DNA of 64,000 bases from JAWWOL01 sp963797535 (GCA_963797535.1 CAWCPQ010000001.1:1178001-1242000); one strand, 5' to 3'. Counted from the stretch's first letter, positions 43,209-52,576 are shown. The notes: generated by a model not told the origin, from the sequence alone. Translations and numbers: made by a program.

Positions 43209-44465
43209 CTACGTGCCCGACGCGATCGCGCGACCCCGGGAGATGGCGTCGACGCCGGCGGCGACCAGCAGGACCAAGCCCGAGAAGATCTGGACGTAGG
43301 CGTCCTTGAGGTTGAGCAGCAGCATGCCGTTGGCGATGACCACCACGACCAGACCACCGATGACCGCGTCGAGGATCCGGCCGCGTCCACCGAACAAGCT
43401 GCAGCCGCCGATGACGGCCGCGCCGACGGCGAGCAGCAGGTCCTGACCGCCACCCGTCTGACCGTTCACGCCATTGAGGTTGCTGGCGTAGACCACGCCG
43501 GCCACACCGGCCAGGGTCGAGCACATCACGAAGCACAGCGTCTTGGTCAGCTTGACGTTGATGCCGGCCCGGCGGGCAGCCTCGGCGTTGCCGCCGATGG
43601 CGTAGACGTGCCGACCGATGGGCGTACGCACCAGCAGGAAGGTCAGGCTGACGAGGAGGAACAGCAACAGCAGGACGACGACCGGAACCCCCTTGATGTT
43701 CCCGGTCCCGCCCGGGCTGCGCTGCTTGCTGAGGTAGGCGACCGCGAGCCCCAGGATGACCGCGAGCACGAGTGACTTGAGCGCCCACACCGTCAAGGTG
43801 GGGGTCACCAGGCCAATCCGGCGACGATTGCGGATGCGGACATAGTTGAGCCCTGCGTAACCGACGACCACCACCAGGAACAGCGTCCAGCCCAGCCAGA
43901 TGGGCAGGTTGGCGTTGTCGACGTTGGAGATGGCCTTGCTGGTGAACTGGATGGTGCCACCTTCACCGACGATGGCGAGCTGGACTCCGGCGAGGGCCAG
44001 GAAGCCGGCCAGGGTCACCACGAAGGACGGAATCCCGATCCTGGTGACGATGGTGCCGATAGTCAGGCCGATCACGGCTCCAGTGGTCAAGCACGCCAGG
44101 ATGCCGGCCCACCACGGCCAGCCGTGGTTGGTCACGAGGACGGCCATCACAGCAGCCGACGTGCCGGCGGTGAAACCGGCGGACAGGTCGATCTCACCGA
44201 GCAGCAGCACGAAGATCAGCCCCATCGACAGCACCATGACTGCCGCACCCTGGGTGATCAGGTTGCCGAAGTTGTACGCCGAGGGGAAGTTGTGCGGGCG
44301 CTCGATGGAGAAGAAGGCCACCAGTGCAATCAGGCCGAGCACAGCCGGCAACGAGCCGATGTCGCCACCGCTGACCTTGTCCCGGTAGGCCTTGATGGTC
44401 TCGGCCACTCCGATCTCAGCCGGGGCCTGCTCACCGGTTGTCTCGGATACGGCTGTGGTGGTCAT
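43209..44465 (-). CDS. sugar ABC transporter permease (XylH/RbsC type)
   Basis: 418 aa, about ten membrane helices, BPD_transp_2 family. Seen are GLIFVLLLGEIDLSAGFTAG, IPSFVVTLAGFLALAGVQLA, HVYAIGGNAEAARRAGINVK (the EAA-like loop contacting the ATPase) and GGCSLFGGRGRILDAVIGGL. The ATG at 44465 overlaps the ATPase stop as ATGA. It forms the membrane channel for a pentose or related sugar delivered by the binding protein at 45440. Last gene of the operon, followed by a strong hairpin. Confidence 0.93.
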   Translation of the reverse strand: MTTTAVSETTGEQAPAEIGVAETIKAYRDKVSGGDIGSLPAVLGLIALVAFFSIERPHNFPSAYNFGNLITQGAAVMVLSMGLIFVLLLGEIDLSAGFTAGTSAAVMAVLVTNHGWPWWAGILACLTTGAVIGLTIGTIVTRIGIPSFVVTLAGFLALAGVQLAIVGEGGTIQFTSKAISNVDNANLPIWLGWTLFLVVVVGYAGLNYVRIRNRRRIGLVTPTLTVWALKSLVLAVILGLAVAYLSKQRSPGGTGNIKGVPVVVLLLLFLLVSLTFLLVRTPIGRHVYAIGGNAEAARRAGINVKLTKTLCFVMCSTLAGVAGVVYASNLNGVNGQTGGGQDLLLAVGAAVIGGCSLFGGRGRILDAVIGGLVVVVIANGMLLLNLKDAYVQIFSGLVLLVAAGVDAISRGRAIASGT

Positions 44466-45310
44466 ACCGACTCTCCTCGGTTGTCGGACTCGGTCGGAAC
44501 AGCACCAGACGCGTCCACGGGGGGCAGCCCCATGTCGCCGCTGCGACCGGCGGTGATCAGCTCGACCACCTGGTTGTTGGTGACGGTGTCGGCTTGGACC
44601 TGCGCGACCAGCTGACCGAGGTAGAGAACGGCGATGCTGTCGGCGACCTGGAGCACGTCGTTCATGTTGTGGCTGATCAGCAGGACGGCCAGCCCGCGGT
44701 CGGCGAGGCGACGAACGAGGTTGAGCACCTGCTCGGTCTGCGCAACGCCCAGAGCTGCGGTGGGCTCGTCGAGGATGACCAGCCGGGAGTTCCACAGCAC
44801 GGCCCTGGCGATGGCCACCGTCTGACGTTGACCACCGGACAGGCTCGCGACCCGCTGGCGGACCGACTTGACCGTCCGGACGGACAGGCCGGCGAGAGTC
44901 TCGACCGCCTTGCGCTCCATGGTGACCTCGTCCAGCAGCCCGCGCTCGGTCTGCTCGCGGCCCAGGAACATGTTGTGCACGATGTCGAGGTTGTCGCACA
45001 GCGCGAGGTCCTGGTAGACGACCTCGATGCCCAGTGCGTTGGCGGCCTTGGGCGAGTGGACGTGCACCTCCTGGCCCTCGAAGACATAGCTGCCGGAGTC
45101 GTACGGGTAGATGCCGGCGAGGCCCTTGATCAGGGTGCTCTTGCCGGCGCCGTTGTCTCCGACCAGGGCAGTGACCTGACCGGCCCTGATGTCCAGGTCG
45201 ACCCCGCGGAGGACGTGGACGGCGCCGAAGCTCTTGGTGATGCCCCGCAACGTCAGCAGCGGAGCGTCGCCCGCCTTGGCCGGTGGCGCCTGTTCGGCGG
45301 CGATGGTCAT
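44462..45310 (-). CDS. sugar ABC transporter ATP-binding protein
   Basis: 282 aa, a single ATPase domain, unlike the duplicated RbsA/XylG type. Walker A is VGDNGAGKSTLIKGLAG, Q-loop EVVYQDLALCDNL, signature ASLSGGQRQTVAIARAV, Walker B RLVILDEPTAALGVAQ and switch His in VLLISHNMND. The ATG at 45310 has GAGGTGACC upstream. It is 129 bases after the binding-protein gene and coupled to the permease. Confidence 0.95.
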   Translation of the reverse strand: MTIAAEQAPPAKAGDAPLLTLRGITKSFGAVHVLRGVDLDIRAGQVTALVGDNGAGKSTLIKGLAGIYPYDSGSYVFEGQEVHVHSPKAANALGIEVVYQDLALCDNLDIVHNMFLGREQTERGLLDEVTMERKAVETLAGLSVRTVKSVRQRVASLSGGQRQTVAIARAVLWNSRLVILDEPTAALGVAQTEQVLNLVRRLADRGLAVLLISHNMNDVLQVADSIAVLYLGQLVAQVQADTVTNNQVVELITAGRSGDMGLPPVDASGAVPTESDNRGESV

Positions 45311-45439
45311 GGTCACCTCATTGGCTGGGAGTGGACGCCGGAAGCCGGCGGCGCCAGTTGCACGCCGCCGGCCCCGACTATTACAGGCCTTGTGCCCGTA
45401 GTACAGGTGATGCACTACCTCGTGCTGAATCCAGCTTTC

Positions 45440-46666
45440 TTACTTGATGCCAGCCTTGTCACAGACCGACTGACCGGCGATCTTGCAGACGTTGGCTGCG
45501 GTGGTGTAGCCGGTCGCGATGACGGCCTTGATGTCGTTGGCGTTAGCGATCGCCTGCGGGGTCTCAGCCACGAAGGCAACCTTCTTCTTGGTGACCGAGT
45601 CCGTCACGAAGCTCTTCGCGATCGACAGCGGGTCGGTGCCCTTGATGATGGCGATGGCCAGGTCGGACGCACCCTTGGCCTCGAAGGCGATGTTCTTGAA
45701 CACGGTCATGCACTGCTGGCCGAGCAGGATCCGGGCGAGGCCGGAGTCCTGAGCGTCCTGACCGGTGAACGGGATCTTGCCAGCGACACCCTCGGACTGC
45801 ATGGCGGTGATGACACCGTCACCCATGCCGTCGTTGGCGATGATGGCGCCGTCAATCTTGCCGTTGGCCTGGTTGAAGAAGGCCTGCCAGACCTGCTTGG
45901 CAATGTCGGGCTTCCACTGACCGGTCTTGTTGCCGACCTTCTTGTACTTGCCGGAGTCGAACAGCGGCTGGAGCACGGAGTTGTAGCCCTGCGCGAACAG
46001 GGTCGCGTTGTTGTCCGTGGCAGCACCGTCGATCTCGGCGATCGCGGGGGTCTTGACACCCTTCGCCGTGAGGCACTTGACGAGACCGGCACCCTGGAGC
46101 TCGCCGACCTTGACGTTGTCGAAGGAGACGTAGTAGTCAGCGCCGCCACCGAGGCTCAGCCGGTCGTAGTCGATGACCTTGATGCCAGCAGCGTGCGCGG
46201 CGGCGATGCACTTGTTGGCACTGGCCACGTCGATGTCGACCTCGAGCAGGACCTTGACCTTCTCGCCGATCATCGACTGGCAGATCTGCAGCCACTTGGT
46301 GGCAACGCCTTCAGCGTTCTGGATGTCGTCGGTCAGACCGGCGGCCTTGAACGCCTTGTCCAGCGCGGGGCGGTCGTTGTTCTCCCACCGCTTGGAGGTG
46401 ACCGAGTCGGGCAGGATCACGCCGACCTTGCCGGTGGCGGTTACTGGGGCGGACGTCGCGGGAGCGACAGCCGAGGTGGCCGGAGCGACAGCCGAGGTGG
46501 CCGGAGCGGCAGCGGACGTCGCCGGCGCGGCAGCGGACGTCGCCGGAGCCGCGGCAGAGCCGGAGGTCGTGGGAGCAGCGGGAGTGCTGCTCTTGCTGCT
46601 ACAGCCGGTCAGCACGACAGCGGCTACGGCGCTGAAGGCTGCGATCTTCATGGCCCGGTTGGACAT
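45440..46666 (-). CDS. sugar ABC transporter substrate-binding lipoprotein (XylF-like)
   Basis: 408 aa. Lipoprotein signal with lipobox AVVLTGCSSK, a repeat linker of five 7-residue AAPATSA-type units (residues 38-72), then a periplasmic-binding-protein type 1 domain resembling XylF: VGVILPDSVTSKRWENNDRP, KVKVLLEVDIDVASANKCIA, AHAAGIKVIDYDRLSLGGGA, IIANDGMGDGVITAM and GQDAQDSGLARILLGQQCM. The ATG at 46666 is preceded by AAGGAGA. D-xylose or another pentose is the best guess. No catabolic enzyme or regulator gene is adjacent, so specificity is not supported by context. Two palindromes lie upstream. Confidence 0.92.
   Translation of the reverse strand: MSNRAMKIAAFSAVAAVVLTGCSSKSSTPAAPTTSGSAAAPATSAAAPATSAAAPATSAVAPATSAVAPATSAPVTATGKVGVILPDSVTSKRWENNDRPALDKAFKAAGLTDDIQNAEGVATKWLQICQSMIGEKVKVLLEVDIDVASANKCIAAAHAAGIKVIDYDRLSLGGGADYYVSFDNVKVGELQGAGLVKCLTAKGVKTPAIAEIDGAATDNNATLFAQGYNSVLQPLFDSGKYKKVGNKTGQWKPDIAKQVWQAFFNQANGKIDGAIIANDGMGDGVITAMQSEGVAGKIPFTGQDAQDSGLARILLGQQCMTVFKNIAFEAKGASDLAIAIIKGTDPLSIAKSFVTDSVTKKKVAFVAETPQAIANANDIKAVIATGYTTAANVCKIAGQSVCDKAGIK
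46451..46555 (-). repeat. 21-bp repeats in the binding-protein linker
   Basis: Five consecutive 21-base units code for A(A/V)APATS, the spacer between the lipid-anchored cysteine and the sugar-binding domain. Copy number in such a linker can vary between strains. Confidence 0.75.
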
Positions 46667-46721
46667 GAGTTGAATCTCCTTGTTCGATGGCGGGAGCGAC
46701 CGAACCGGCGACGTGCGCCGG

Positions 46722-46742
46722 TATGTTGTCCGCGTCAACATA
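46722..46742. promoter_or_regulatory. operator-like palindrome, site 1
   Basis: Perfect 7-base arms TATGTTG and CAACATA around TCCGCGT, 55 bases upstream of the binding-protein start. The size and symmetry suit a LacI- or ROK-type sugar repressor. No repressor gene is in the window. Confidence 0.6.
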
Positions 46743-46781
46743 AAAGGCCACAGCCGCGAGGGAAAGGGCGGCGCGACAACA

Positions 46782-46812
46782 TTTAGGTCACGGACACGGA
46801 TTGTGACCTAAA
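46782..46812. promoter_or_regulatory. operator-like palindrome, site 2
   Basis: Perfect 10-base arms TTTAGGTCAC (46782-46791) and GTGACCTAAA (46803-46812) with an 11-base spacer, about 40 bases upstream of site 1. The sequence differs from site 1, so a second regulator is likely. The remaining sequence to 46987 holds no gene I can support. Confidence 0.6.
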
Positions 46813-46987
46813 CGAGACCCCAGTTCGCCCCATAGGGACCCGCGCGTCCGAAATGCCCCGACGGCCAGGCGAACTGTCCGTGCCCTCGGCGGGCCGACCG
46901 CCACGGCGATTCGGGTCGATATGTGCCGGTGGCCAACAAACGTGACACCAAACAGTGTCCGGCAGGGGCCCCATCCGTCCCGACTTA

Positions 46988-47356
46988 TTACAACCTCGGA
47001 ACCCAGTTCTTGCCCTGCAGCGCGTCCTCGACCAGGGCCACCGACACCGCAGCTTTCGCCAGCCGGGCACCCTCGCGCTCGTAGGCGGACACCATCGCCT
47101 CCACCGCCTCCGGCGGCACCACACCGGCGAGATCGGCCCTTACGGTGGCCAACCCGCGCCGCGCCGCCTCGGCACCGACGAGGCAGTGCTCGCGAGCCAG
47201 CCGGGCCAGCGCGAGCGGGTAGCGCCTCAGCACCTCGTGCGCCCGGTAGTCGGACGGGCACAGATCGAACAACCACGCCACCGCGCTGCGCTCCCAGTCC
47301 GGGCTCAGCGGTGGGCGCACGGCCTCGGGCCAACCGGGCGGCAGCGGCTGCGCCAT
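46988..47356 (-). CDS. conserved hypothetical protein
   Basis: 122 aa, helical and soluble: AQPLPPGWPEAVRPPLSPDW, SAVAWLFDLCPSDYRAHEVL, RRYPLALARLAREHC, then a helix to LVEDALQGKNWVPRL. Starts at ATG 47356, only 6 bases after the RNA methyltransferase gene, so it is probably co-transcribed and perhaps functionally linked. I think this small protein accompanies the methyltransferase in related actinobacteria but cannot name a family. Confidence 0.75.
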   Translation of the reverse strand: MAQPLPPGWPEAVRPPLSPDWERSAVAWLFDLCPSDYRAHEVLRRYPLALARLAREHCLVGAEAARRGLATVRADLAGVVPPEAVEAMVSAYEREGARLAKAAVSVALVEDALQGKNWVPRL

Positions 47357-47362
47357 GGCTGC

Positions 47363-48634
47363 CTAGGCGGGCACGAAGAGCGCGACACACTCCACGTGCG
47401 ACGTCATCGGGAACAGGTCGTAGGCCACCAGCTCGCGCAACGCGTAGCCGGCATCGCGCAGTGCCGCGGTGTCCCTGCCCAGTGCCGCGGGATCGCAAGC
47501 GACGTAGCAGATGGCGCGTGGGCGCAGACCAGCGAGCTCGCGACACAGTGCAGGACCGGCACCGGTGCGTGGCGGGTCGAGCACCACCAGGTCGACCGAT
47601 GCGCGGCCGCCCAGCCACTGCGCGGTGGGGTCGGTGCCGATGCGTCCCCTGCTCACCCGCACCTGCGGCAGGTCGGCCAAGTTGTGCTCCGCGTCGAGCA
47701 CGGCCTGACGGTCGCCCTCGACGGCCACGACCTGACCGGTCGACCCGACCACCTCGGCCAGGGCGCCGGCGAAAAGCCCCACGCCGCAGAACAGGTCGAG
47801 CGCCGACTCCCCCACCACCGGTGACAGCTGGGACATGACCGCGTCGACGAGGGTCTGCGCCGCCGCCGGGTGGATCTGCCAGAACCCGTTGCCCGTGACC
47901 CGCCAGGCACGACCGGCGGCGTGCTCGGTGACCGAACCGGGACCGCGCAGCGTGGTGACGTGGCCCTTGTCGTCGTCACGCACGAAACCCGCCGGTACGT
48001 CGAGAGCTATCGGGCGCAGCGGCTGGCGGCGTGACACCGGGGTAGCCGCCACGAGCCGGTCCGGCGTCGACACCGACGCGACGGCCTCGACCGCCCGGAC
48101 GTAGGGCCACTTCCGGGACTCGACACCGAGCTCGGTGACCGCTGGATGAGCGATCAGGCACCGCTCGATCGGCTGGATCGCGTGCGACCGGGCCTTGTGC
48201 AACCCGACCGTACCGTCGCGCCGTACGGCGTAGCCGACTCTCGTCCGCCAGCCCAGGCCATCGGTGCGGCCCGGCACGGCGAGCACGGTGATGTCGAGGT
48301 CGAGCCCGGCCAGGTGGGCCAGCTGCTCCTTGACGACCGATGCCTTCAGCTCACGCTGATGAGCCGGCTCGACGTGCTGCCAGTCGCAACCACCGCAGCC
48401 GCCGGGGTGCGCGTAGACGCAGGGTGCCTCGACCCGGTGCTCCGACGGCACCAGAACCTCGACGGCATCGGCACGCAGGTAGCGCGGCCTGGCCTCGGTC
48501 ACCGTCGCGCGAACCCGCTCACCCGGCAGGGAGTGCCGTACGAAGACGGCTTGCCCTTCGTGACGGGCGACGCAGAATCCGCCGTGCGCCACCGGGCCGA
48601 CATCGAGCTCGAGGGTGTCGCCTACCTCGGGCAC
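47363..48634 (-). CDS. class I SAM-dependent RNA methyltransferase (TrmA/RumA family)
   Basis: 423 aa. N-terminal TRAM-like domain (VGDTLELDVGPVAHGGFCVA), cysteines for an iron-sulfur cluster in CVYAHPGGCGGCDW plus RCLIAHP, then the methyltransferase with SALDLFCGVGLFAGALAEVV, VDLVVLDPPRTGAG and YVACDPAALGRDTAAL; the expected catalytic-cysteine end is HVECVALF. It methylates uridine C5 in rRNA or tRNA. The GTG start shares one base with the APC permease stop (TAGTG). Backbone gene, equivalent in position to Rv2689c. Confidence 0.88.
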   Translation of the reverse strand: MPEVGDTLELDVGPVAHGGFCVARHEGQAVFVRHSLPGERVRATVTEARPRYLRADAVEVLVPSEHRVEAPCVYAHPGGCGGCDWQHVEPAHQRELKASVVKEQLAHLAGLDLDITVLAVPGRTDGLGWRTRVGYAVRRDGTVGLHKARSHAIQPIERCLIAHPAVTELGVESRKWPYVRAVEAVASVSTPDRLVAATPVSRRQPLRPIALDVPAGFVRDDDKGHVTTLRGPGSVTEHAAGRAWRVTGNGFWQIHPAAAQTLVDAVMSQLSPVVGESALDLFCGVGLFAGALAEVVGSTGQVVAVEGDRQAVLDAEHNLADLPQVRVSRGRIGTDPTAQWLGGRASVDLVVLDPPRTGAGPALCRELAGLRPRAICYVACDPAALGRDTAALRDAGYALRELVAYDLFPMTSHVECVALFVPA

Positions 48635-50658
48635 TAGTCGGACGTCCCTGACGAGTCCGGCGCTTTGGGCGTCGAACCCCAGCGGGCACCGGTCGAAGGT
48701 GCGGTCGGCGGCTCGAGGACCGGGTCGGCGACCCTGGCCGACGAGCGCAGCTGCCAGGGCACGCTCGTGACCATGACGCCGGGGGTGAACAGCAGCCGCG
48801 TCTTCAGCCTCAGTGCACTTTGGTTGTGCAGCAGGTGTTCCCACCAGTGACCGACGACGTACTCGGGCAGGAACACCGTCACCACGTCACGCGGCGAGTC
48901 GCGATGCACGTTGCGGACGTAGCTCAGGATCGGCCGGGTGATCTCCCGGTAAGGCGAGTCCAAGGACACCAGGGGTACGGGGATCCCGCGGCGTTCCCAC
49001 TCTTCCTGGAGGGCCCTGGTCTCGTCCTCGTCCACCTGGACGGTGAGCGCCACCAGGGTGCTCGGCCGGGTGGCGCGGGCGTAGGCGAGCGCGCGCAGCG
49101 TCGGCTTGTGAATCTTGGACACGAGCACGATCGCGTGGTTGCGCGACGGCAGCATGTCCTCGTCCTCGGAGGGCACCAGCTCGGCGCTCACGCGGTCGTA
49201 GTGCCGGCGGACTCCCCGCATCAGGATGAAGAAGATGATGATGGCGGTGACCGCGATCCAGGCACCATGGGTGAACTTCGTGGCGAGCTGGATCACCAGC
49301 ACGAGGCCGGTGAAACAGCCGCCGAAGCCCTGGATGACCCGCGAGGTCTTCATGGTGCGGCGCTTCTTGGCATCGGTCTCGGTCAGCAGCTGCCGGGTCC
49401 AGTGCCGGACCATGCCGAGCTGACTGGTCGTGAACGAGATGAACACACCCACGATGTAGAGCTCGATCAGCTCGGTGGTGCTGGCCTGGAAGTACCACAG
49501 CAGCAGCGACGCGAACGTCGCCAGGAGCACGATGCCGTTGCTGAACACCAGCCGGTCACCGCGGGTGTGCAGCTGCCGCGGCAGGTAGCGGTCACGAGCG
49601 AGCACGGATGCCAGCACCGGGAAGCCGTTGTAGGCAGTGTTGGCGGCGAGAACGAGGATCGCAGCGGTGACGATCTGCAGGAAGTAGAACATCAGCGAGT
49701 GGCCGCCGAAGATCGTGCCGCCGATCTGCGCCAGCACGGTGTCCTGCGGCTTGTCCCCGTGCGACGGAGCCAGGTTCTGCGTCGGTCCCACGTAGTGCAC
49801 GTGCGTCTTGAGGGCGAGGGCCGTGATGCCGGCGAACATCGTGACCGAGATGCCGCCCATCAGCGCCAGCGTGCGGGCCGCGTTCGTCGCCTTGGGCTTG
49901 CGGAACGCCGGCACGCCGTTGGCGATCGCCTCGACTCCGGTCAGCGCCGTACAGCCGCTCGCAAAAGCCCGCAGCAGCAGGAACAGCAGCGTCATGCCAG
50001 CGACATGGGTGACCGGTTCCGGGTGCTGGCTGGCGCTCGGCGCCTGGTCCAGGTTGCCGGACGCGAACTGGATGAACCCGAGGACGATCAACGTGAAGAT
50101 GGCCGCGATGAACAGGTAGGTGGGCAGCGCGAACGCCTTGCCCGACTCGCGAACACCACGCAGGTTGAGCAAGGTGATGACCAGCACGAGGCCGATCGCG
50201 ATCGTGGTGCGGTAGGGGTAGAGCGAGGACGCGGCAGACGTGATGGCCGCGACGCCGGCGGCAACGCTGACCGCGACCGTGACGATGTAGTCGGTCAGCA
50301 GTGCGGCTGCGACAGTGACGCCAGCGCGCTCGCCGAAGTTGGCCTGGGCGACCTCGTAGTCGCCACCGCCGCCGGGGTAGGCGTGCACCGTGCGCCGGTA
50401 GGAGAAGACCACCGCCGCCATGAGCAGCACCACGGCTGCGGCCAGGTAGGGCGTGTAGTGGTAATAGGTCAGCCCGGCCAGGCTGAGGACCAGGATGATC
50501 TCCTGCGTGGCGTAGGCCACGGACGACAGTGCGTCGCTGGAAAAGATCGGGAGCGCGATCCGGATCGGGAGCAGTGTCTCGCCGAGCTGGCCACTGCCGA
50601 GCGGACGGCCGACGAAGAGACGCTTGGGAACACCGCTGAGGGAAGGCACGTCCCGCAT
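48634..50658 (-). CDS. APC family amino acid/cation permease
   Basis: 674 aa. About twelve membrane helices (start region IRIALPIFSSDALSSVAYAT, later YPGGGGDYEVAQANFGERAG and GCTALTGVEAIANGVPAFRK) and a cytoplasmic C-terminal domain of about 180 residues with a USP-like look (AIVLVSKIHKPTLRALAYAR, VTVFLPEYVVGHWWEHLLHN). The ATG at 50658 gives RDVPSLSGVPKRLFVG. Its place beside two TrkA genes, divergently transcribed, suggests K+ or osmotic control of transport; inference. Confidence 0.9.
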   Translation of the reverse strand: MRDVPSLSGVPKRLFVGRPLGSGQLGETLLPIRIALPIFSSDALSSVAYATQEIILVLSLAGLTYYHYTPYLAAAVVLLMAAVVFSYRRTVHAYPGGGGDYEVAQANFGERAGVTVAAALLTDYIVTVAVSVAAGVAAITSAASSLYPYRTTIAIGLVLVITLLNLRGVRESGKAFALPTYLFIAAIFTLIVLGFIQFASGNLDQAPSASQHPEPVTHVAGMTLLFLLLRAFASGCTALTGVEAIANGVPAFRKPKATNAARTLALMGGISVTMFAGITALALKTHVHYVGPTQNLAPSHGDKPQDTVLAQIGGTIFGGHSLMFYFLQIVTAAILVLAANTAYNGFPVLASVLARDRYLPRQLHTRGDRLVFSNGIVLLATFASLLLWYFQASTTELIELYIVGVFISFTTSQLGMVRHWTRQLLTETDAKKRRTMKTSRVIQGFGGCFTGLVLVIQLATKFTHGAWIAVTAIIIFFILMRGVRRHYDRVSAELVPSEDEDMLPSRNHAIVLVSKIHKPTLRALAYARATRPSTLVALTVQVDEDETRALQEEWERRGIPVPLVSLDSPYREITRPILSYVRNVHRDSPRDVVTVFLPEYVVGHWWEHLLHNQSALRLKTRLLFTPGVMVTSVPWQLRSSARVADPVLEPPTAPSTGARWGSTPKAPDSSGTSD

Positions 50659-50827
50659 CGTACGGCCACGGCCTCCGCCCGACGGGAGCGGCCACTGCGC
50701 GCGTTTCTCACCGTGCCCACAGCCGGACAGTCGCCGTGAACCACCCCGCCCACGGCGTGTAGCGTGTGCGGGCGCCACCTGGTTTGCCACGGATGGCGCC
50801 GAGAACGCGCCCGCGAAGGGAATGTTT

Positions 50828-51490
50828 GTGCACGTCGTGATCATGGGGTGCGGCCGAGTTGGCTCCAGCCTCGCGCACAGCCTCGAGGACCTCGGACACA
50901 CCGTCGCTGTCATTGACCGCGACAAGACAGCGTTCAGGCGGCTGGGTCCCACCTACCGCGGCCAGCAGGTCGCCGGGGTCGGATTCGACCGGGACACCCT
51001 GATCGAGTCCGGCATCGAGCGGGCCTCCGCCTTCGCCGCCGTCAGCAGCGGCGACAACTCCAACATCATCTCGGCCAGGGTTGCCCGCGAGACTTTCGGG
51101 GTCGAGAACGTGGTGGCCCGGATCTACGACCCCAAGCGGGTCGCGGTCTACCAGCGCCTCGGCATCCCGACCGTGGGCACGGTCAAGTGGACCACCGACC
51201 ACATGCTGCGACGGCTGCTGCCCGAAGGCGCCCACGCCGAGTGGCGCGACCCCACCGGCCACATCGCACTGGCCGAGGTCGCCTACTCGCCGAGCTGGGT
51301 CGGCCGCCGGCTGACCAAGCTCGAGGCGGCGGCGGGTGTGCGCGTCGCGTTCATCCGGCGCAACGGCGACGGAGCGCTGCCCGGCCCCGACACCGTGCTC
51401 CAGGAGGGCGACCTCGTCTACGTCGCCGCCGACGCCGTCCGGCTCAGCGACGTCGAACGCATCTTCGCCACCCAGCCCGAGGAGCACTGA
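50828..51490 (+). CDS. ceoB: TrkA family potassium uptake protein
   Basis: 220 aa. TrkA-N NAD-binding domain (HVVIMGCGRVGSSLAHSLED, VAVIDRDKTAFRRLG) and TrkA-C domain (VGRRLTKLEAAAGVRVAFIR, LQEGDLVYVAADAVRL). The GTG at 50828 is preferred: GAAGGGA lies about 6 bases upstream, while an ATG at 50822 would be only one base from it. Cytoplasmic gating subunit of a potassium channel or transporter; paired with the next gene by a TGATG overlap. Confidence 0.9.
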   Translation: MHVVIMGCGRVGSSLAHSLEDLGHTVAVIDRDKTAFRRLGPTYRGQQVAGVGFDRDTLIESGIERASAFAAVSSGDNSNIISARVARETFGVENVVARIYDPKRVAVYQRLGIPTVGTVKWTTDHMLRRLLPEGAHAEWRDPTGHIALAEVAYSPSWVGRRLTKLEAAAGVRVAFIRRNGDGALPGPDTVLQEGDLVYVAADAVRLSDVERIFATQPEEH

Positions 51491-52152
51491 TGCGTGTTGC
51501 CATCGCCGGCGCCGGCAACGTCGGCCGGTCCATCGCCCGCGAGCTCCTGGGCAACGGCCACGACGTACTCCTGATCGAGCGCAACCCGGCCGCGATGAAG
51601 ATCGACAGCGTCCCCGGCGCCACCTGGATGGAGGCTGACGCCTGCGAGGTCAGCAGCCTCGACGAGGCCGGCATGGGCTCCTGCCACGTGGCTGTTGCTG
51701 CCACCGGCGACGACAAGACCAACCTCGTCGTCTCCCTGCTGGCCAAGACCGAGTTCGGCGTCCCGCGCGTCGTGGCCAAGGTCAACCACCCGAAGAACGA
51801 GTGGCTGTTCAACGAGTCCTGGGGCGTCGACGTCGCCGTGTCGGCCCCGCGGATGCTCTCGGCCCTGGTCGAGGAAGCCGTCACGGTCGGAGACGTCGTA
51901 CGGCTGCTCAGCCTCCAGCACGGTCAGGCCAACATCGTCGAGCTCACCCTCGCCGAGGACACGCCCTTCATCGGCCGACGGGTCGGCGACGTGCCGTGGC
52001 CGGAGGACGTGGCCCTGGTGGCGATCGTTCGGGACACCCGGGTGCTGGTGCCGACCAAGGACGACCCGCTCGAGGCCGGCGACGAGCTGCTGTTCGTCGC
52101 GACCGACGAGGTCGAGGGCCAGCTGGACAGCCTGCTGTCGGGGCGCGGCTGA
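51490..52152 (+). CDS. ceoC: TrkA family potassium uptake protein, second copy
   Basis: 220 aa, TrkA-N (RVAIAGAGNVGRSIARELLG, VLLIERNPAAMKI) and TrkA-C (LAEDTPFIGRRVGDVPWPED, EAGDELLFVATDEVEGQL). The ATG overlaps the ceoB stop as TGATG. Two half-size TrkA proteins replace the fused TrkA of other bacteria, as in mycobacteria. No TrkH/TrkG pore gene is nearby. Confidence 0.92.
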   Translation: MRVAIAGAGNVGRSIARELLGNGHDVLLIERNPAAMKIDSVPGATWMEADACEVSSLDEAGMGSCHVAVAATGDDKTNLVVSLLAKTEFGVPRVVAKVNHPKNEWLFNESWGVDVAVSAPRMLSALVEEAVTVGDVVRLLSLQHGQANIVELTLAEDTPFIGRRVGDVPWPEDVALVAIVRDTRVLVPTKDDPLEAGDELLFVATDEVEGQLDSLLSGRG

Positions 52153-52183
52153 GCGCCGGAGGAGTCGGGTCCGGCCAGTGCTG

Positions 52184-52576
52184 TCAGTGGTGGTTGGGCA
52201 GCAGCTCGTAGAGCGGGTTGAACATCGTGCACCGACCGTCGTTGGTGCTGATCAGCCCGCGCGCCATGATCGAGCGACCCGGCTCGATGCCGCCGATGCG
52301 CCGCCGACCCAACCACACCAGGTCGACGGTGCCGGTGCCGTCGAACAGCTGAGCCTCCAGCGACGGAACGCCGCCACGGGGGCGCAGGGTGACCGTACGC
52401 AGCACGCCGTGGACGGCCACCTGCTGACGGTCGGGGCACCGGCTGACCGGGATGGCCCCGCGGTCGGCGGTGTGCTTCTGCAGCTCCTGGTTGTCGAGCT
52501 CCTCGGTGTCGGCCGAGAGCCGGTGCAACGTCCTGCGGAGCAAGCCTTCGTGGCCCTTTGCCTCGGTATCGCTCAC
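52184..52576 (-). CDS. OB-fold nucleic-acid-binding protein
   Basis: 130 aa; an OB fold in the second half (VAVHGVLRTVTLRPRGGVPS, LEAQLFDGTGTVDLVWLGRR, GRSIMARGLISTNDGRCTMF). Conserved in this actinobacterial cluster (Rv2694c position). Role unknown; RecG-type wedge OB folds look similar, so DNA binding is plausible. The DUF3159 membrane gene that, as I recall, usually lies between it and TrkA is absent here. Confidence 0.85.
   Translation of the reverse strand: MSDTEAKGHEGLLRRTLHRLSADTEELDNQELQKHTADRGAIPVSRCPDRQQVAVHGVLRTVTLRPRGGVPSLEAQLFDGTGTVDLVWLGRRRIGGIEPGRSIMARGLISTNDGRCTMFNPLYELLPNHH

Noticed and set aside
44438..46786. 782-aa open frame opposite the sugar ABC genes
   Set aside because: Shadow frame, Val/Asp/Gly-rich composition typical of antisense GC-rich reading.
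48820..50739. 639-aa open frame opposite the APC permease
   Set aside because: Shadow of a well-supported membrane transporter gene.
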